From contig NZ_CP096270.1 of assembly GCF_023204835.1 (NCBI RefSeq), positions 2,620,907-2,684,906 of the forward strand: 64,000 bases of DNA, written 5' to 3'. This stretch comes from Salinarchaeum laminariae. GTDB taxonomy: Archaea; Halobacteriota; Halobacteria; Halobacteriales; Salinarchaeaceae. Numbering within the stretch: the first letter of the stretch is position 1; each line of letters starts with the position of its first letter. A program made the position numbers and the translations under genes. Positions 54,297 through 63,958 of this stretch are shown one piece after another. Under the pieces are notes generated by a model. It ran no database searches and was not told where the DNA came from. It was given only the letters and a program-made list of their open reading frames with translations.

Positions 54297-54436
54297 GAAT
54301 TCAGCCGGTTCGCTGTATAGCTCACTCCGCGGTCAGCGGTCACAATACTCAGGAGTCAGATCAATCACCGTTAGCGGAGATCACAGCACGACGTTGGCGC
54401 CGATCATTTATATCGAGTGGCGCGGTACCACATTAC
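54297..54436. promoter_or_regulatory. Upstream region of gamma-CA-like gene
   Basis: ATTTATATC at about 54407-54415 is centred about 26 bp before the ATG at 54437, a good TATA box for a leaderless message. Nothing else is recognised. Confidence 0.55.
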
Positions 54437-54955
54437 ATGGATTCCCGTAGCTACGCGTTCGAGGGATCGCGGCCAACGATCGACGACGATGCCCACGTCA
54501 GCAAAGAGGCGACGCTGGTCGGCGACGTCACGATTGCTGCGAACGCGAGCGTCTGGCCGTGTGCGGTCCTCCGTGGTGACGTCGGACCGGTCGAGATCGG
54601 AGAGAGCGCACACGTCGGGGACGGCGCAGTGCTCCACGCGTCGTCCGCAGCAGCGGAAGCGATGATCGGCCACGGCGCGGTATTGAACGACGCGACGGTC
54701 GGCGAAGGCGCACTGGTCGGGTTCAACGCGACGCTCAACTCCGACGTGGAGCTTGGCGCCGGGAGCGTCGTCGCGTCCGGTTCTGTCGTCCCAGCAGGCT
54801 GGGAGATACCCGAAGACTCCTTCGTGCGCGGGGTTCCGGCGCAGGTCACGCCGATCGAAGAGACGAGTCTCAACGTGGATGGGATTTCGGAGCGGTACGC
54901 GTCTGGCACCTACTCTGATCTGGCCGGGCGCCACGAGGAGCTATTCGAGGCCTGA
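54437..54955 (+). CDS. Gamma-carbonic-anhydrase-like hexapeptide-repeat protein
   Basis: This 172-residue left-handed beta-helix protein has repeats ATLVGDVTIAANASVWPCAVLRG, VEIGESAHVGDGAVLHAS, MIGHGAVLNDATVGEGALVG and a C-terminal helix. In true gamma enzymes three His bind zinc. The ones in AVLHAS and IGHG are present, but the third, expected in GAVLH, is Asn here (AVLND). It may be inactive as a carbonic anhydrase, or use another ligand, or act as an assembly or CoA-related protein. Confidence 0.78.
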   Translation: MDSRSYAFEGSRPTIDDDAHVSKEATLVGDVTIAANASVWPCAVLRGDVGPVEIGESAHVGDGAVLHASSAAAEAMIGHGAVLNDATVGEGALVGFNATLNSDVELGAGSVVASGSVVPAGWEIPEDSFVRGVPAQVTPIEETSLNVDGISERYASGTYSDLAGRHEELFEA

Positions 54956-54988
54956 TCGAGGCTGCGAGCTGCACCGGCTGAGCCCCGA

Positions 54989-55708
54989 TCAGGGGCGGAG
55001 CTGCTGGAGGACTGGAATCTCGTCGATACGATCCGCCGACAGGAGAGGCCAGTCGATTCCACGGGGACGCTTCGGAGACGCCGACGGACGGATCGTTCGC
55101 TCCGGCGTGACGACGAGATCCAGCGGAACGTCGTGAGAATCCGGATCGGGCAGCTCCTCTCGAACCTGCCGCTCGTGGACTGTCGTGGCAACTGTCGTCG
55201 AATCGTCGACGGCGCCCAGTTCAGACAACACTGCGAACTCGAGATCGCTGTACCCCTCGCCCTTGCCGATTCGCGTGCCCGACTCGGAGACGGCGACGCT
55301 ACCAGAGACGATCAAATCGACGGGTGGAAGCTCGTCCGGACCGACCGGCTCGCCATACTCGTCGATGCCGGAGATCGTCGTGGCCTCGTCGATCGAGCCG
55401 TCCTCGCCCGCCGTTATGCGCTCCGGGTCCAGCGCTCGAAACGCCTGTTCGTCGGTGAGTCGCGGGACGGCGACGTAGACCGTCTTCCCAGCGCGGAGTG
55501 CCCGCCGGCGCACTGGAAGCTGGGGCGCATCGGGGTTGCTCTTGACCGTCTCCGCGCTGGTCCACTCCTCGGTATCGGCCAGCCGCTCGGCGGCTTCCGT
55601 TGCGCCGGCGAAGTTGGGAATGCGGTCGTGGGGCGGAAACGGGAATCGAGCGATGCCCTCGGCTTCCAGTTCGTCCCAGACCGACTCCCGAATCGACTGC
55701 TTGCCCAT
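54989..55708 (-). CDS. 5-formyltetrahydrofolate cyclo-ligase family protein
   Basis: This 239-residue protein begins KQSIRESVWDELEAEGIARFPFPPHDRIPNF. KSNPDAPQLPVRRRALRAGKTVYV and LIVSGSVAVSESGTRIGKGEGYSDLEFAVL contain the nucleotide/folate-binding glycine motif of this family. It makes 5,10-methenyl-THF from 5-formyl-THF with ATP. Haloarchaeal members are often generically labelled because folate substrates are untested. Confidence 0.85.
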   Translation of the reverse strand: MGKQSIRESVWDELEAEGIARFPFPPHDRIPNFAGATEAAERLADTEEWTSAETVKSNPDAPQLPVRRRALRAGKTVYVAVPRLTDEQAFRALDPERITAGEDGSIDEATTISGIDEYGEPVGPDELPPVDLIVSGSVAVSESGTRIGKGEGYSDLEFAVLSELGAVDDSTTVATTVHERQVREELPDPDSHDVPLDLVVTPERTIRPSASPKRPRGIDWPLLSADRIDEIPVLQQLRP

Positions 55709-55921
55709 ACACTCTCACGATCCAGCACCGTCTTGAGGGCAGCGGAGCAGCGGGGAGACGGTCGTAGACTCGATCGAGGAAGGTCGTCTATCCAATTCGC
55801 GGTGATCAGGAACCGCGATAGCACCCGTTCCACCTATATCGAGGATCGAAACACCGCGAACGAATCCGCTACTGTCAGAAACCTCGGAATACTTTTCTCT
55901 CCCCCTCGGGACTGTCCGATC

Positions 55922-56842
55922 ATGCAGGACAAGCGCGTTCTCGTCACCGGCGGGGCGGGTTTCATCGGATCGAATCTCGCGAACCATCTCGCCACAGACA
56001 ACGAGGTCATCGCCCTCGACGACTGTTATCTCGGGACGCCCGACAACCTCAGCGACGACGTAGAGTTCGTCGAGCGCAGCGTGGTCGAGGACGACCTTCC
56101 GACGGACGTCGACGTCGTGTTCCACATCGCGGCGCTCTCTTCCTACAAGATGCACGAAGAGAACCCGACGCATGGCGCTCGCGTCAACGTCGAGGGGTTC
56201 GTCAACACGGTCGAACAGGCCCGCGACGACGGCTGTGACACCGTCGTCTACGCGTCGACCTCCTCGATCTACGGCGATCGGACAGAACCATCACCGGAGG
56301 ACATGCCGGTCGAAGTCAACACCGGCTACGAAGCCTCGAAGCTCGCCCGCGAGCGCTACGCGGAGTACTTCTCGAATCACTACGGGCTCTCGATGGCCGG
56401 GATGCGATTTTTCTCGGTCTACCAGGGGATGGCCGAGGGCGCGGAGGGCCACAAGGGCGAGTACGCGAACCTGATTGCACAGTTCGCCGACGACGTCGCG
56501 AACGGCCGTCGCCCCGAAATCTGGGGCGATGGCACGCAGACGAGAGATTTCACGCACGTCGACGACGTCGTCGCGGGGCTCGTGCTCGCCGCCGAGCACG
56601 AACTCGATGGCGTCTACAACCTCGGCACCGGCGAGCAGTACAGCTTCGACGAGCTCGTCGAGATTCTCAACGAGGAGCTCGGCACCGACGTCGAGCCGGT
56701 GTACGAAGAGAATCCGATTCCCGACGGCGTCTACGTACACGACACGATGGCGGACAACGAGAAGATGCGAGCCGCCACCGGCTGGGAGCCCACGATCAGT
56801 TTCGAGGAGGGCGTGCGACGCGTCTGCTCCCAGTACCGGTAG
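55922..56842 (+). CDS. NAD-dependent nucleotide-sugar epimerase/dehydratase
   Basis: This 306-residue short-chain dehydrogenase of the extended class has NAD site VLVTGGAGFIGSNLANHL, catalytic Tyr-Lys in TGYEASKLARERY, STSSIYGD (Ser) and DFTHVDDVVAGLV near the C-terminus. It resembles UDP-glucose 4-epimerases and dTDP-glucose dehydratases. The substrate is unknown. It may supply sugars for surface glycans. Confidence 0.87.
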   Translation: MQDKRVLVTGGAGFIGSNLANHLATDNEVIALDDCYLGTPDNLSDDVEFVERSVVEDDLPTDVDVVFHIAALSSYKMHEENPTHGARVNVEGFVNTVEQARDDGCDTVVYASTSSIYGDRTEPSPEDMPVEVNTGYEASKLARERYAEYFSNHYGLSMAGMRFFSVYQGMAEGAEGHKGEYANLIAQFADDVANGRRPEIWGDGTQTRDFTHVDDVVAGLVLAAEHELDGVYNLGTGEQYSFDELVEILNEELGTDVEPVYEENPIPDGVYVHDTMADNEKMRAATGWEPTISFEEGVRRVCSQYR

Positions 56843-57093
56843 TCCAGGTCACTGCGTAGGCGCCGCCTGTGATCCTCGGACGGAGTCCGAAGCAGCCGGA
56901 TGGAGCGACTACTTTTCCAGAGCGACCTCCTCCCTGCCGACGTGCCACCCCACTCTCGACACCGACGGATCGTGGACGGTCCGATTCCGGAACCGCTCGA
57001 ATCAGAACCGAAACCGTCGATTCGAGCGACACCCCGAGCGGGACACGGGCAGCTACCAGAAAGTACATGCCGAACCCGGGAGCTACTGTGCCC

Positions 57094-58101
57094 ATGACCA
57101 GGGTGGCCGTCTTTGGCGTCGGAAGCACGAACTTCCGCTACGCCGTCGCCACCGCTTCGGGCGAATTCTGTACGGAGCCGACGATCGAGACGACGAAACC
57201 ACATCGACTCGACGACCAGATCGCGTCGGCCGTCGGGGAGTTACGAGGCGCGATCGCCGAGGATCTCGACGCCGTCGCCGTGTCGGCCCCAGGGTTAGTC
57301 GACCGTGACGCCGGCACGATCCGCAAGCTCGACGCTCCGAGCGGCCGGACTGTACCGGAGCTAGAAGTCCGCGCCGCCGTGCACGATCGCCACGGACTCC
57401 CGGTGTGCGTCGAGAACGACTGTAACGCCTCCGTATTGGCCGAGTGGCAGTTCGGATCGAACCCAACCGTCGATTCGGTCGTTCACCTGACGATCGGGAC
57501 CGGGATCGGCGGTGGCGTCGTCGAGGACGGGCAGCTCATCGCGGGCGAAGACGCCCAGGCCGGCGAGTTCGGGCTCTTTTCGGTTGCTCCCGATGGCGGC
57601 CTGCAGAGTACCGGCGTCACGGGTGCCTGGGAAGCGTACTGCTCGGGTCGCGGTATCCCGAAGTACGTCTCACACCTCCTCGACACCGGCGAAATAGACT
57701 CCGACCCCGATCACTCCGATCTCGCCGAATCGATCGCCGAGGGCAACCCAATCACGAGCCAGACCGTATTCACCAGCGCGTCCGAGGGCGATCCCTTCGC
57801 TGAGGCGTGTCTCGAGCGGATCCATCGCTACAACGCTGTGGGGATCGCCAGCATCTGTAACGCGTTCAACCCGGGGCTGCTGACGCTGGGTGGCGGCGTC
57901 GCCCTGAACAACGGTGAGGAGACGATCGGGGGTATCGAGCGGTATCTCGACGAGTACCTGTTCGTCGACAGGCCGGAGATCAGGCTGACGGCGCTGGGCG
58001 ACGACATCGGTCTCTACGGCTCGCTCGCTGCGTATCTCACCCGAGCCGACGATCCTTCGCTCACCGTCGAGCGACAGCCGGTCCAGTCCACGACTGACTG
58101 A
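57094..58101 (+). CDS. ROK-family sugar kinase
   Basis: This 335-residue protein starts MTRVAVFGVGSTNFRYAV. VAVSAPGLVDRDAG, VENDCNASVLAEW (catalytic Asp in END), LTIGTGIGGGVVEDGQL and AGEFGLFSV are ROK motifs. The zinc-binding CxCGxxGC cluster of many ROK proteins is missing. Probably a glucokinase or a related hexose kinase. The 250 bp upstream contain no gene. Confidence 0.82.
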   Translation: MTRVAVFGVGSTNFRYAVATASGEFCTEPTIETTKPHRLDDQIASAVGELRGAIAEDLDAVAVSAPGLVDRDAGTIRKLDAPSGRTVPELEVRAAVHDRHGLPVCVENDCNASVLAEWQFGSNPTVDSVVHLTIGTGIGGGVVEDGQLIAGEDAQAGEFGLFSVAPDGGLQSTGVTGAWEAYCSGRGIPKYVSHLLDTGEIDSDPDHSDLAESIAEGNPITSQTVFTSASEGDPFAEACLERIHRYNAVGIASICNAFNPGLLTLGGGVALNNGEETIGGIERYLDEYLFVDRPEIRLTALGDDIGLYGSLAAYLTRADDPSLTVERQPVQSTTD

Positions 58102-58212
58102 GAGCAAGCCAAAATCAGCAGGAGTGAAAGCGGACGTATCGGGACAGGCGTAGTTGGACGAGCTAGCGGACCACGTGTACGGGATACGCGTGCCAGAGCT
58201 CTGGGGCAGTTT

Positions 58213-60048
58213 TTAGCTCCCGTCCTCGGGCGCGTAGTAGTACTCGGCGTCGCGTTTTTGCTGCCGGTCGAGCTGCGAGCCGGGCTTGTTGATCCGCGGC
58301 CGTCCGATGCGTTCGTCGCGGCGGAACGTGATCTCGAGATTCGAGAGGAACTCGTTCATCCCCTCGCGCATCCCCTGTGGCCGTCCCGCCTTCCCGTGGA
58401 CCGCCGGCTCGCCGTCGAAGACCTGCAGCCGGTCGGCGAGCAGGTCGATCATGTAGATGTCGTGGTCGATGACGAGAACCGTCGCGTCCTGCTGTTCGGC
58501 GTACCGACGAATTGCGCTCGTCGCCTGGACGCGCTGTTCGACGTCGAGGTGCGCGGATGGCTCGTCAAGCAGGTAGAGATCCGCCGGTTCGGAGAGGCAG
58601 GCCGCGATCGCGACGCGCTGGCGTTCACCGCCTGAGAGGTCGGTGAGCTGCTGTTCCATGATCCGGTCGAGCTGGAGGGGCTGGGCGATCTCCGTGTTCC
58701 AGTAGGAGGAGCCGAACTTGTCCGTGATCGACCGAAGGAAGGTGTCGACGCGCTGGGGACGGTCGATCTCGATGTACTGGGGTTTGTAGGAGATGTCGAG
58801 GTCGACGTCCAGTTCGCCGGCGTCGGGCTCGAGCTGGCCGGCGATGAGCTGCGCGTAGGTGGACTTCCCGATCCCGTTGGGGCCGACGATGCCGAGGACC
58901 TCGTTCTCGCGGATCGCACCGCCCGCGACGTCGAGTGAGAACGCGTCCTCGCCGTAGCTCACGGAGAGATCCGGATACTCGACGAGCGTATCAGAGCGGG
59001 AGGTGGTCCGCGGTGCGTGCTCTTCGAACTCGATCGCCTCCGGTCGAATCCGCATGTTCTCGTTGTCGAGATAGCCAGCGAGATACTCGTTGATGCCGTT
59101 GCGGACGGATTTTGGATCCGTGATCACGCCGTAGGCGCCGGGCTGACCGTAGGCGACGTGGAGCGTGTCCGCGAGCAGGTCGAGGATCGCGAGGTCGTGC
59201 TCGACGACGAGCATCGAGCGATCCGGCTCGTTCTCGAGAGTCTCACGGAGCAGTCGGGCAGCGGCCATTCGCTGGCCGATGTCGAGGTACGGTGTAATTT
59301 CGTCGAGGAAGTAGAAGTCCGCATCCCGTGCCAGACAGGCTGCGATCGCGACGCGCTGGAGTTCGCCCCCGGAGAGGTCCTCGATCGCCTGGTCCATGAC
59401 GGGCCCGATCGAGAGCGCATCGACGAGGCTGTCGAGTTCGTCGCGCTCGTCGACACTCTCGAGGAGCTGTCGCGTGTTGCCGTCGAACTGGTCGGGGATG
59501 CGATCGACGTACTGGGGTTTCCGCGAGACGGCGACGTCCTCGTCGCGGATCGCCGAGAGGTACTCCTGGAGCTCTGTGCCCCGGTACGCGTCGAGCACCT
59601 CGTCCCAGCTGGGCTCCTCGGCGGGGGCGTAGTTGCCGAGGTTGGGCACCATCTCGCCGGCGAGCATCTTGATCGCCGTCGTCTTCCCGATGCCGTTGGG
59701 GCCGAGAATCCCGACGACGTTGCCGTCCTCGGGTGCGGGGAGACCGTACAGGCGGAACGCGTTCTCACCGTACCGGTGGGCGGGATCGTCTTCCAGCTCG
59801 CTCGGCAAGTTGACGATCTCGATCGCGTCGAAGGGACACTTCTCCACGCAGATACCGCAGGTCTCGCCGAGACAGATCTCCTCGCTGATGCGGACCTGAT
59901 CGGGATCGCCCTCCTCTGCGTCCTCTCCACGCAGCGTGATGCACTCCTTGCCGGTCCGATTTGGAGGGCAGTAGTTCTTGCACTCGTAGTTGCAGCGGTC
60001 GGGCTGGCACCGGTCCAGATCCACGACCGCGATGGAATCGTCGCTCAT
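58213..60048 (-). CDS. Ribosome-recycling ATPase ABCE1/RLI
   Basis: This 611-residue protein splits 70S-type ribosomes after termination. The N-terminal two 4Fe-4S clusters use CQPDRCNYECKNYCP and CLGETCGICVEKCP. There are twin ATPase domains: Walker A GPNGIGKTTAIKM and GPNGIGKSTYAQL, signatures DLSGGELQRVAIA and DLSGGERQRVAIA, Walker B YFLDEITPY and YLLDEPSAH. The hinge between domains and length are standard. An EMC6-like gene follows upstream on the same strand. Confidence 0.97.
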   Translation of the reverse strand: MSDDSIAVVDLDRCQPDRCNYECKNYCPPNRTGKECITLRGEDAEEGDPDQVRISEEICLGETCGICVEKCPFDAIEIVNLPSELEDDPAHRYGENAFRLYGLPAPEDGNVVGILGPNGIGKTTAIKMLAGEMVPNLGNYAPAEEPSWDEVLDAYRGTELQEYLSAIRDEDVAVSRKPQYVDRIPDQFDGNTRQLLESVDERDELDSLVDALSIGPVMDQAIEDLSGGELQRVAIAACLARDADFYFLDEITPYLDIGQRMAAARLLRETLENEPDRSMLVVEHDLAILDLLADTLHVAYGQPGAYGVITDPKSVRNGINEYLAGYLDNENMRIRPEAIEFEEHAPRTTSRSDTLVEYPDLSVSYGEDAFSLDVAGGAIRENEVLGIVGPNGIGKSTYAQLIAGQLEPDAGELDVDLDISYKPQYIEIDRPQRVDTFLRSITDKFGSSYWNTEIAQPLQLDRIMEQQLTDLSGGERQRVAIAACLSEPADLYLLDEPSAHLDVEQRVQATSAIRRYAEQQDATVLVIDHDIYMIDLLADRLQVFDGEPAVHGKAGRPQGMREGMNEFLSNLEITFRRDERIGRPRINKPGSQLDRQQKRDAEYYYAPEDGS

Positions 60049-60063
60049 TGGCTGGTAGCAGCG

Positions 60064-60378
60064 TTATACGATGTTCGCACCGGACGTGAGGATGACACCC
60101 CACGTCACGAACCACAGGATGAAGGTCATAAACGCGACGTAGAGGACGTCCTTGGCCCCGCCCCATTCGTCGAAGATGACGTGGTAGATGGGCAACTGGA
60201 CGACGACCGCCACGAGGACCACGAGCTGGGCGGTACTGGATCCGGCCGCGTTCTCAGGCGACATACCAGACGTCACCATCTCGGAGCCGATCGCAGCGGC
60301 CACGCCCGCCAGGGCCGTCGTAGACGTGATCGAGATCGCACGCAAATGCGCCCGACGCTCGTCAACCTCCTCGCTCAT
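60064..60378 (-). CDS. EMC6-like membrane protein
   Basis: This 104-residue protein starts at the ATG giving MSEEVDERRAHLRAISITS. It has three membrane helices (about 18-33, 50-68, 80-100). Archaeal EMC6-like proteins have this size and topology and are thought to help membrane-protein insertion. It ends 16 bp before the ABCE1 start, so the two are probably an operon, linking a membrane-insertion factor with a ribosome-recycling factor. The assignment is moderately sure. Confidence 0.62.
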   Translation of the reverse strand: MSEEVDERRAHLRAISITSTTALAGVAAAIGSEMVTSGMSPENAAGSSTAQLVVLVAVVVQLPIYHVIFDEWGGAKDVLYVAFMTFILWFVTWGVILTSGANIV

Positions 60379-60564
60379 GGCAGACAGTCTGCGAGGCCGG
60401 GCAAAAAGGGGTTCGCTTTGGCCGTTGCCCGCGAGATCGGGCACCCCGGTCGTTCGTTCGGACGACCGTCATAGTCGTCGCGAACTGGTGAGTAACTGCG
60501 GAACACCGGCCATGCCACCCGCGGCACAAATCTTTATGGCGTCTGGACGTTTCGATTCGTAACG

Positions 60565-60846
60565 ATGGCAGGTACTGACGACGACGGCCTGGAGGACCTT
60601 CCGCCGAGCGCCAAACTCGTGTTCAAGGTGCTCGAGTACGACGGGCCACTGACACAGAAGCAGATCGTCGAGGAATCGATGCTGTCTGCTCGAACGGTCC
60701 GCTACGCCCTCGAGCGCCTCGAGAACATCGGGATCGTCGAGGAGGACATCTACTTCGCCGACGCCCGACAGAACCTCTACTCGATCACGGCGGAAGCGCC
60801 GTCCGACGCCGAGCAGGGCGTCGACGCCAGCGCGACGGCGGAGTAA
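60565..60846 (+). CDS. MarR-like winged-helix regulator
   Basis: This 93-residue protein has one winged helix: PPSAKLVFKVLEYDGPLTQK, then QIVEESMLSARTVRYALERL, ENIGIVEEDIYFADARQNLY. The C-terminus is disordered. A CTTTATGG box at about -28 marks a leaderless start. Such short stand-alone regulators are abundant in haloarchaea. The target is unknown. Confidence 0.8.
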   Translation: MAGTDDDGLEDLPPSAKLVFKVLEYDGPLTQKQIVEESMLSARTVRYALERLENIGIVEEDIYFADARQNLYSITAEAPSDAEQGVDASATAE

Positions 60847-60953
60847 CCCGCCGTTACTCGCCGTTTTTCTTCTATCGAACCGAGCGACTGCTCGATTCCG
60901 CCGAGTAGCCAGTATCGGCACGTTTTTGCGCCCTGGCTTGCCTTTGCTGGTCG

Positions 60954-61385
60954 ATGGAACGATCCAGGGTGGTCGCCGCGTCGATCGGCCTGCTGGCACT
61001 CCTGCTCGGTTGGCTGTTTCTCCAGATGATGACGCCCCGGACCAGCCCGGACAGCCAGCCCTTCGTCGAAACCGTGAGCTTCGCACTCTCGACCCCCGCC
61101 GGTCTCGTCTTCCTCACCTACCTCACCGGCGTCTTCGAGTTCGATCGGTATTTCGGCGATCGGAGCGGGGCCGGACTGTTCGGCGACTTCTTCCTCTCAC
61201 TGCTCGCGGCCGCTGCGATCGGAATTCTGGCGACGGCGCTGATCATCGAGGTGACCACGACTCGACAGGTGGTGTTCGTTGGCGCGTCGTTCGCGACGTT
61301 CATCGGCGGCTTCGGGCAGTTCGTCATCCGAACCCGGGAGTTCTTCGACTGGGAACAAGCCGCTGCTGAGGGCACCGAGTCGTAA
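60954..61385 (+). CDS. Four-TM membrane protein
   Basis: This 143-residue protein has helices at about 7-25, 42-62, 80-98 and 103-122, with a conserved-looking loop FEFDRYFGDRSGAGLFGDFF. No known family is recognised. It is a single gene between the regulator and the convergent PIN-ATPase gene. Confidence 0.6.
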   Translation: MERSRVVAASIGLLALLLGWLFLQMMTPRTSPDSQPFVETVSFALSTPAGLVFLTYLTGVFEFDRYFGDRSGAGLFGDFFLSLLAAAAIGILATALIIEVTTTRQVVFVGASFATFIGGFGQFVIRTREFFDWEQAAAEGTES

Positions 61386-61402
61386 CGACGAAGCGTCCCG
61401 TC

Positions 61403-63316
61403 TCAGGAGGGAACGACGGTGATCTGCTCGCGGCGGTCGATCGCGTCCTCCAGCTCCTCGGCGATTGCACTTCCACGGGAGACCTGCACCTCACCGCCAC
61501 GGCTGACCGTCGCGGTGAAGAGATACTCGCCACCAGCCTGCACCTCGACGGTTTCCCCAGCGTGGCCGTCGACGGGTAACACGACGTGTCGTGATGTGAT
61601 GTCGGCCTCGACGATCTGACCCTGTCTGTCACCGGCCCCGGAACCGCTACCGGCCCCTGCGCCACCGCCCGATCCACCCGCGGCGCCGGAGTTCCCGCCG
61701 GCGCCCGATCGGTTTGCCGGATTCTCGTCGTGGGTGCGGACGTCGATACTGATGCCCAGACGGTTCTCGACCTCGGTGATCCGGCCACCGCCCTTGCCGA
61801 TCACGGTCGAGATGTCGTCGTCCTCGACGTAGACGATAGCGTCGTTGGATCCCTTGAGCTGGACCTCGACGTGTCCGCGAGCGATCGAACGGATCTCCCG
61901 CTCGATCTCCTGTTTCGCGATCCGCTCCACGCCCTGTTCGGTCTGACCAGCACCGGGCCCTCCCTCGTCGTCGGCCAGCGGAACGGTGACGACCTGGCGG
62001 TTGAACGTGTAGATCTCGTAGGCGGGCTCGCCGGTCTCGAAGTCCGAGACGACGATCACCGGGCGCGCGAGGTCCTCCTCGGTGAGACCGTGGGGAACCT
62101 TCACGTCGGTCTGCACGTCGTAGACGGTCTCAACCTCGCCGGCCTCGATGTAGACGACGGTGTCGACGACCTGCGGGATCATCCCGAGCTCGACACGGCC
62201 GACGAGCCGCTGGAGCGCGTCGATCGGGCGGGTGGCGTGAACCACGCCGATCATGCCGACCCCCGCGAGGCGCATGTCCGCGAAGACTTCGAAGTCGTCG
62301 GTCTTCCGGACCTCGTCGTAGACGGTGTAGTCCGGACGGACCATGAGCAACGAGTCGGCCGTCTTCGACATCTCGCCGCCGAGTTCGGTGTACTGAGTGA
62401 TCTCCGGGCCGACCTGGAGATCTCGCGGTTTCTCCATCGTCTTGACGACGACGTCGTGCTCGGCGAGGAAGCCGGCGGCCGCCTGCGCGAACGTCGACTT
62501 CCCCGCTCCCGGCGCACCGGAGATAAGGATACCTCGCTGGCGCTCGAGGAGTCGCTCTTTGAGCTCCTCGTCGTGGTCGTAATCCTCGAGCGTCGTTTGT
62601 GCGATCGGTCTGACCGCGGTGATCTCGACGTCGTCGGCAAACGGCGGCTCGGCGAGTGCGATCCGGTAATCCCCGTACTGAACGATCGTCATCCCGGGCT
62701 CGGAGAGCTCGATGAACCCCTCGTCGGATTGCCTGGCCGCGTTCTCGATCTGCTGGGCCATATCCCGAACCGTCTCGGTGTCGAGGATCGCGTCGTCGAT
62801 CGCCTCGTAACTGAGTTCACCGACCGTGCCGCGTTTGGCCATCGGCTTCGTGTCAGCGCGGAGGTGGACAGACATCGTCTCGTCGTCGAAGTACGCCTCG
62901 ATCGCGAGATCCTCCATCGTCTCCGTGCGCGGGGAGACGTACTCCACGTCGACGCCTTTCGCCGCTGCGACCTCGGACTGAACGACGTCGCTGGTGAAGA
63001 AGGTAGCACCGAGATCCGCCGCGAGCGCACGGATCAGGGCGTCGATCTCGCCCTCACTGGCGTGGCCACGTTCCACGGCGTCGGGACGGTCGCCGACGTA
63101 CTCGAGATCGATCTCGCCGTCGTCGGCGAGGTCGGCCAGACGCTGCAGCTCGGAGAGGCCGTCCCACCCGCTCTCCGTTCCCTCGTTCGCCTGAGATTCG
63201 AGTTCGGCGACGACGGCTTCGGGGACAGAGATCGTGGCGCCAGCGAACGCTCCGTCGGCGATCCGCTCGGAGACGCGACCGTCGACGACCACGCTCGTGT
63301 CCGGAACGACGTGCAT
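61403..63316 (-). CDS. PIN-domain/VapC-type ATPase with KH domain
   Basis: This 637-residue protein starts MHVVPDTSVVVDGRVSERI, where the Asp opens the PIN nuclease site (further acidic residues EGEIDALIRALA, FFTSD). Residues about 200-480 form a PilT/VirB11-like ATPase: ILISGAPGAGKSTFAQAAAG, the VYDEVRKTDDF box, GMIGVVHATRPIDALQRL. Then a KH domain with VIGKGGGRITEVENRLG, a Gly/Ser linker, and a C-terminal TRAM-like barrel. A candidate RNA-processing machine conserved in euryarchaea; substrate unknown. Confidence 0.92.
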   Translation of the reverse strand: MHVVPDTSVVVDGRVSERIADGAFAGATISVPEAVVAELESQANEGTESGWDGLSELQRLADLADDGEIDLEYVGDRPDAVERGHASEGEIDALIRALAADLGATFFTSDVVQSEVAAAKGVDVEYVSPRTETMEDLAIEAYFDDETMSVHLRADTKPMAKRGTVGELSYEAIDDAILDTETVRDMAQQIENAARQSDEGFIELSEPGMTIVQYGDYRIALAEPPFADDVEITAVRPIAQTTLEDYDHDEELKERLLERQRGILISGAPGAGKSTFAQAAAGFLAEHDVVVKTMEKPRDLQVGPEITQYTELGGEMSKTADSLLMVRPDYTVYDEVRKTDDFEVFADMRLAGVGMIGVVHATRPIDALQRLVGRVELGMIPQVVDTVVYIEAGEVETVYDVQTDVKVPHGLTEEDLARPVIVVSDFETGEPAYEIYTFNRQVVTVPLADDEGGPGAGQTEQGVERIAKQEIEREIRSIARGHVEVQLKGSNDAIVYVEDDDISTVIGKGGGRITEVENRLGISIDVRTHDENPANRSGAGGNSGAAGGSGGGAGAGSGSGAGDRQGQIVEADITSRHVVLPVDGHAGETVEVQAGGEYLFTATVSRGGEVQVSRGSAIAEELEDAIDRREQITVVPS

Positions 63317-63513
63317 ACGTCTCGGTGGGGCGCGGTCGTTCAAAAGGGTGTCCAAGGACGCGGGGCGGATTGCGTGCGGCCGAGCGGCGTGCGACCGTCC
63401 GCCGACAATCGATGGTCAGGACTAGCAACGTACGGTCGTCGCGAGGAACAGGGGACGATCGCACCGATTCGTAGAGGACAATCCTTTTGCGGTCGGTGAA
63501 CCCACCCAGAGAC

Positions 63514-63834
63514 ATGGACTGGCCCCACGACCCGGACGGCGAGGAGGGTAGCGAGGGAGGACGAAAGTACGGGATGGCGATCCTCGCGAAGAAACTCGAC
63601 GAGGACGAGGGATTCCCGCTCGACGTCGACGAGTTCGTCGCCGAACACGGGGACGAGCCGCTTCGACTCAACTACCAGCGCGTCGTCTCCGTCGCCGACG
63701 TGTTCGAGTACGTCGACGCCGATTCCTTCGACGACATCGTCTCCTTCCACAAGGGCGTTGGCGCGGCGATGCGCGAAGGAGGATTCTGGGAGTACCATCC
63801 GAAAGGTGAGAACCCGCAACGAAAGCGAGCCTGA
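63514..63834 (+). CDS. DUF5785-like protein
   Basis: This 106-residue acidic protein begins MDWPHDPDGEEGSEGGRKYG and ends GGFWEYHPKGENPQRKRA, closely agreeing with the haloarchaeal family I know as DUF5785. Start is the second in-frame ATG, the first matching the family N-terminus. Function unknown. Confidence 0.8.
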   Translation: MDWPHDPDGEEGSEGGRKYGMAILAKKLDEDEGFPLDVDEFVAEHGDEPLRLNYQRVVSVADVFEYVDADSFDDIVSFHKGVGAAMREGGFWEYHPKGENPQRKRA

Positions 63835-63958
63835 CGACGCAAAACGCATCCACGTCTGCTTCTCACGTGCCACCAGTGAACGATCAGGCGACTACGGCAA
63901 GACGGGGGATAAACTTGCCGGGAGTACCTTTTAGACCGACGATCTGGTATCAGTTGAC

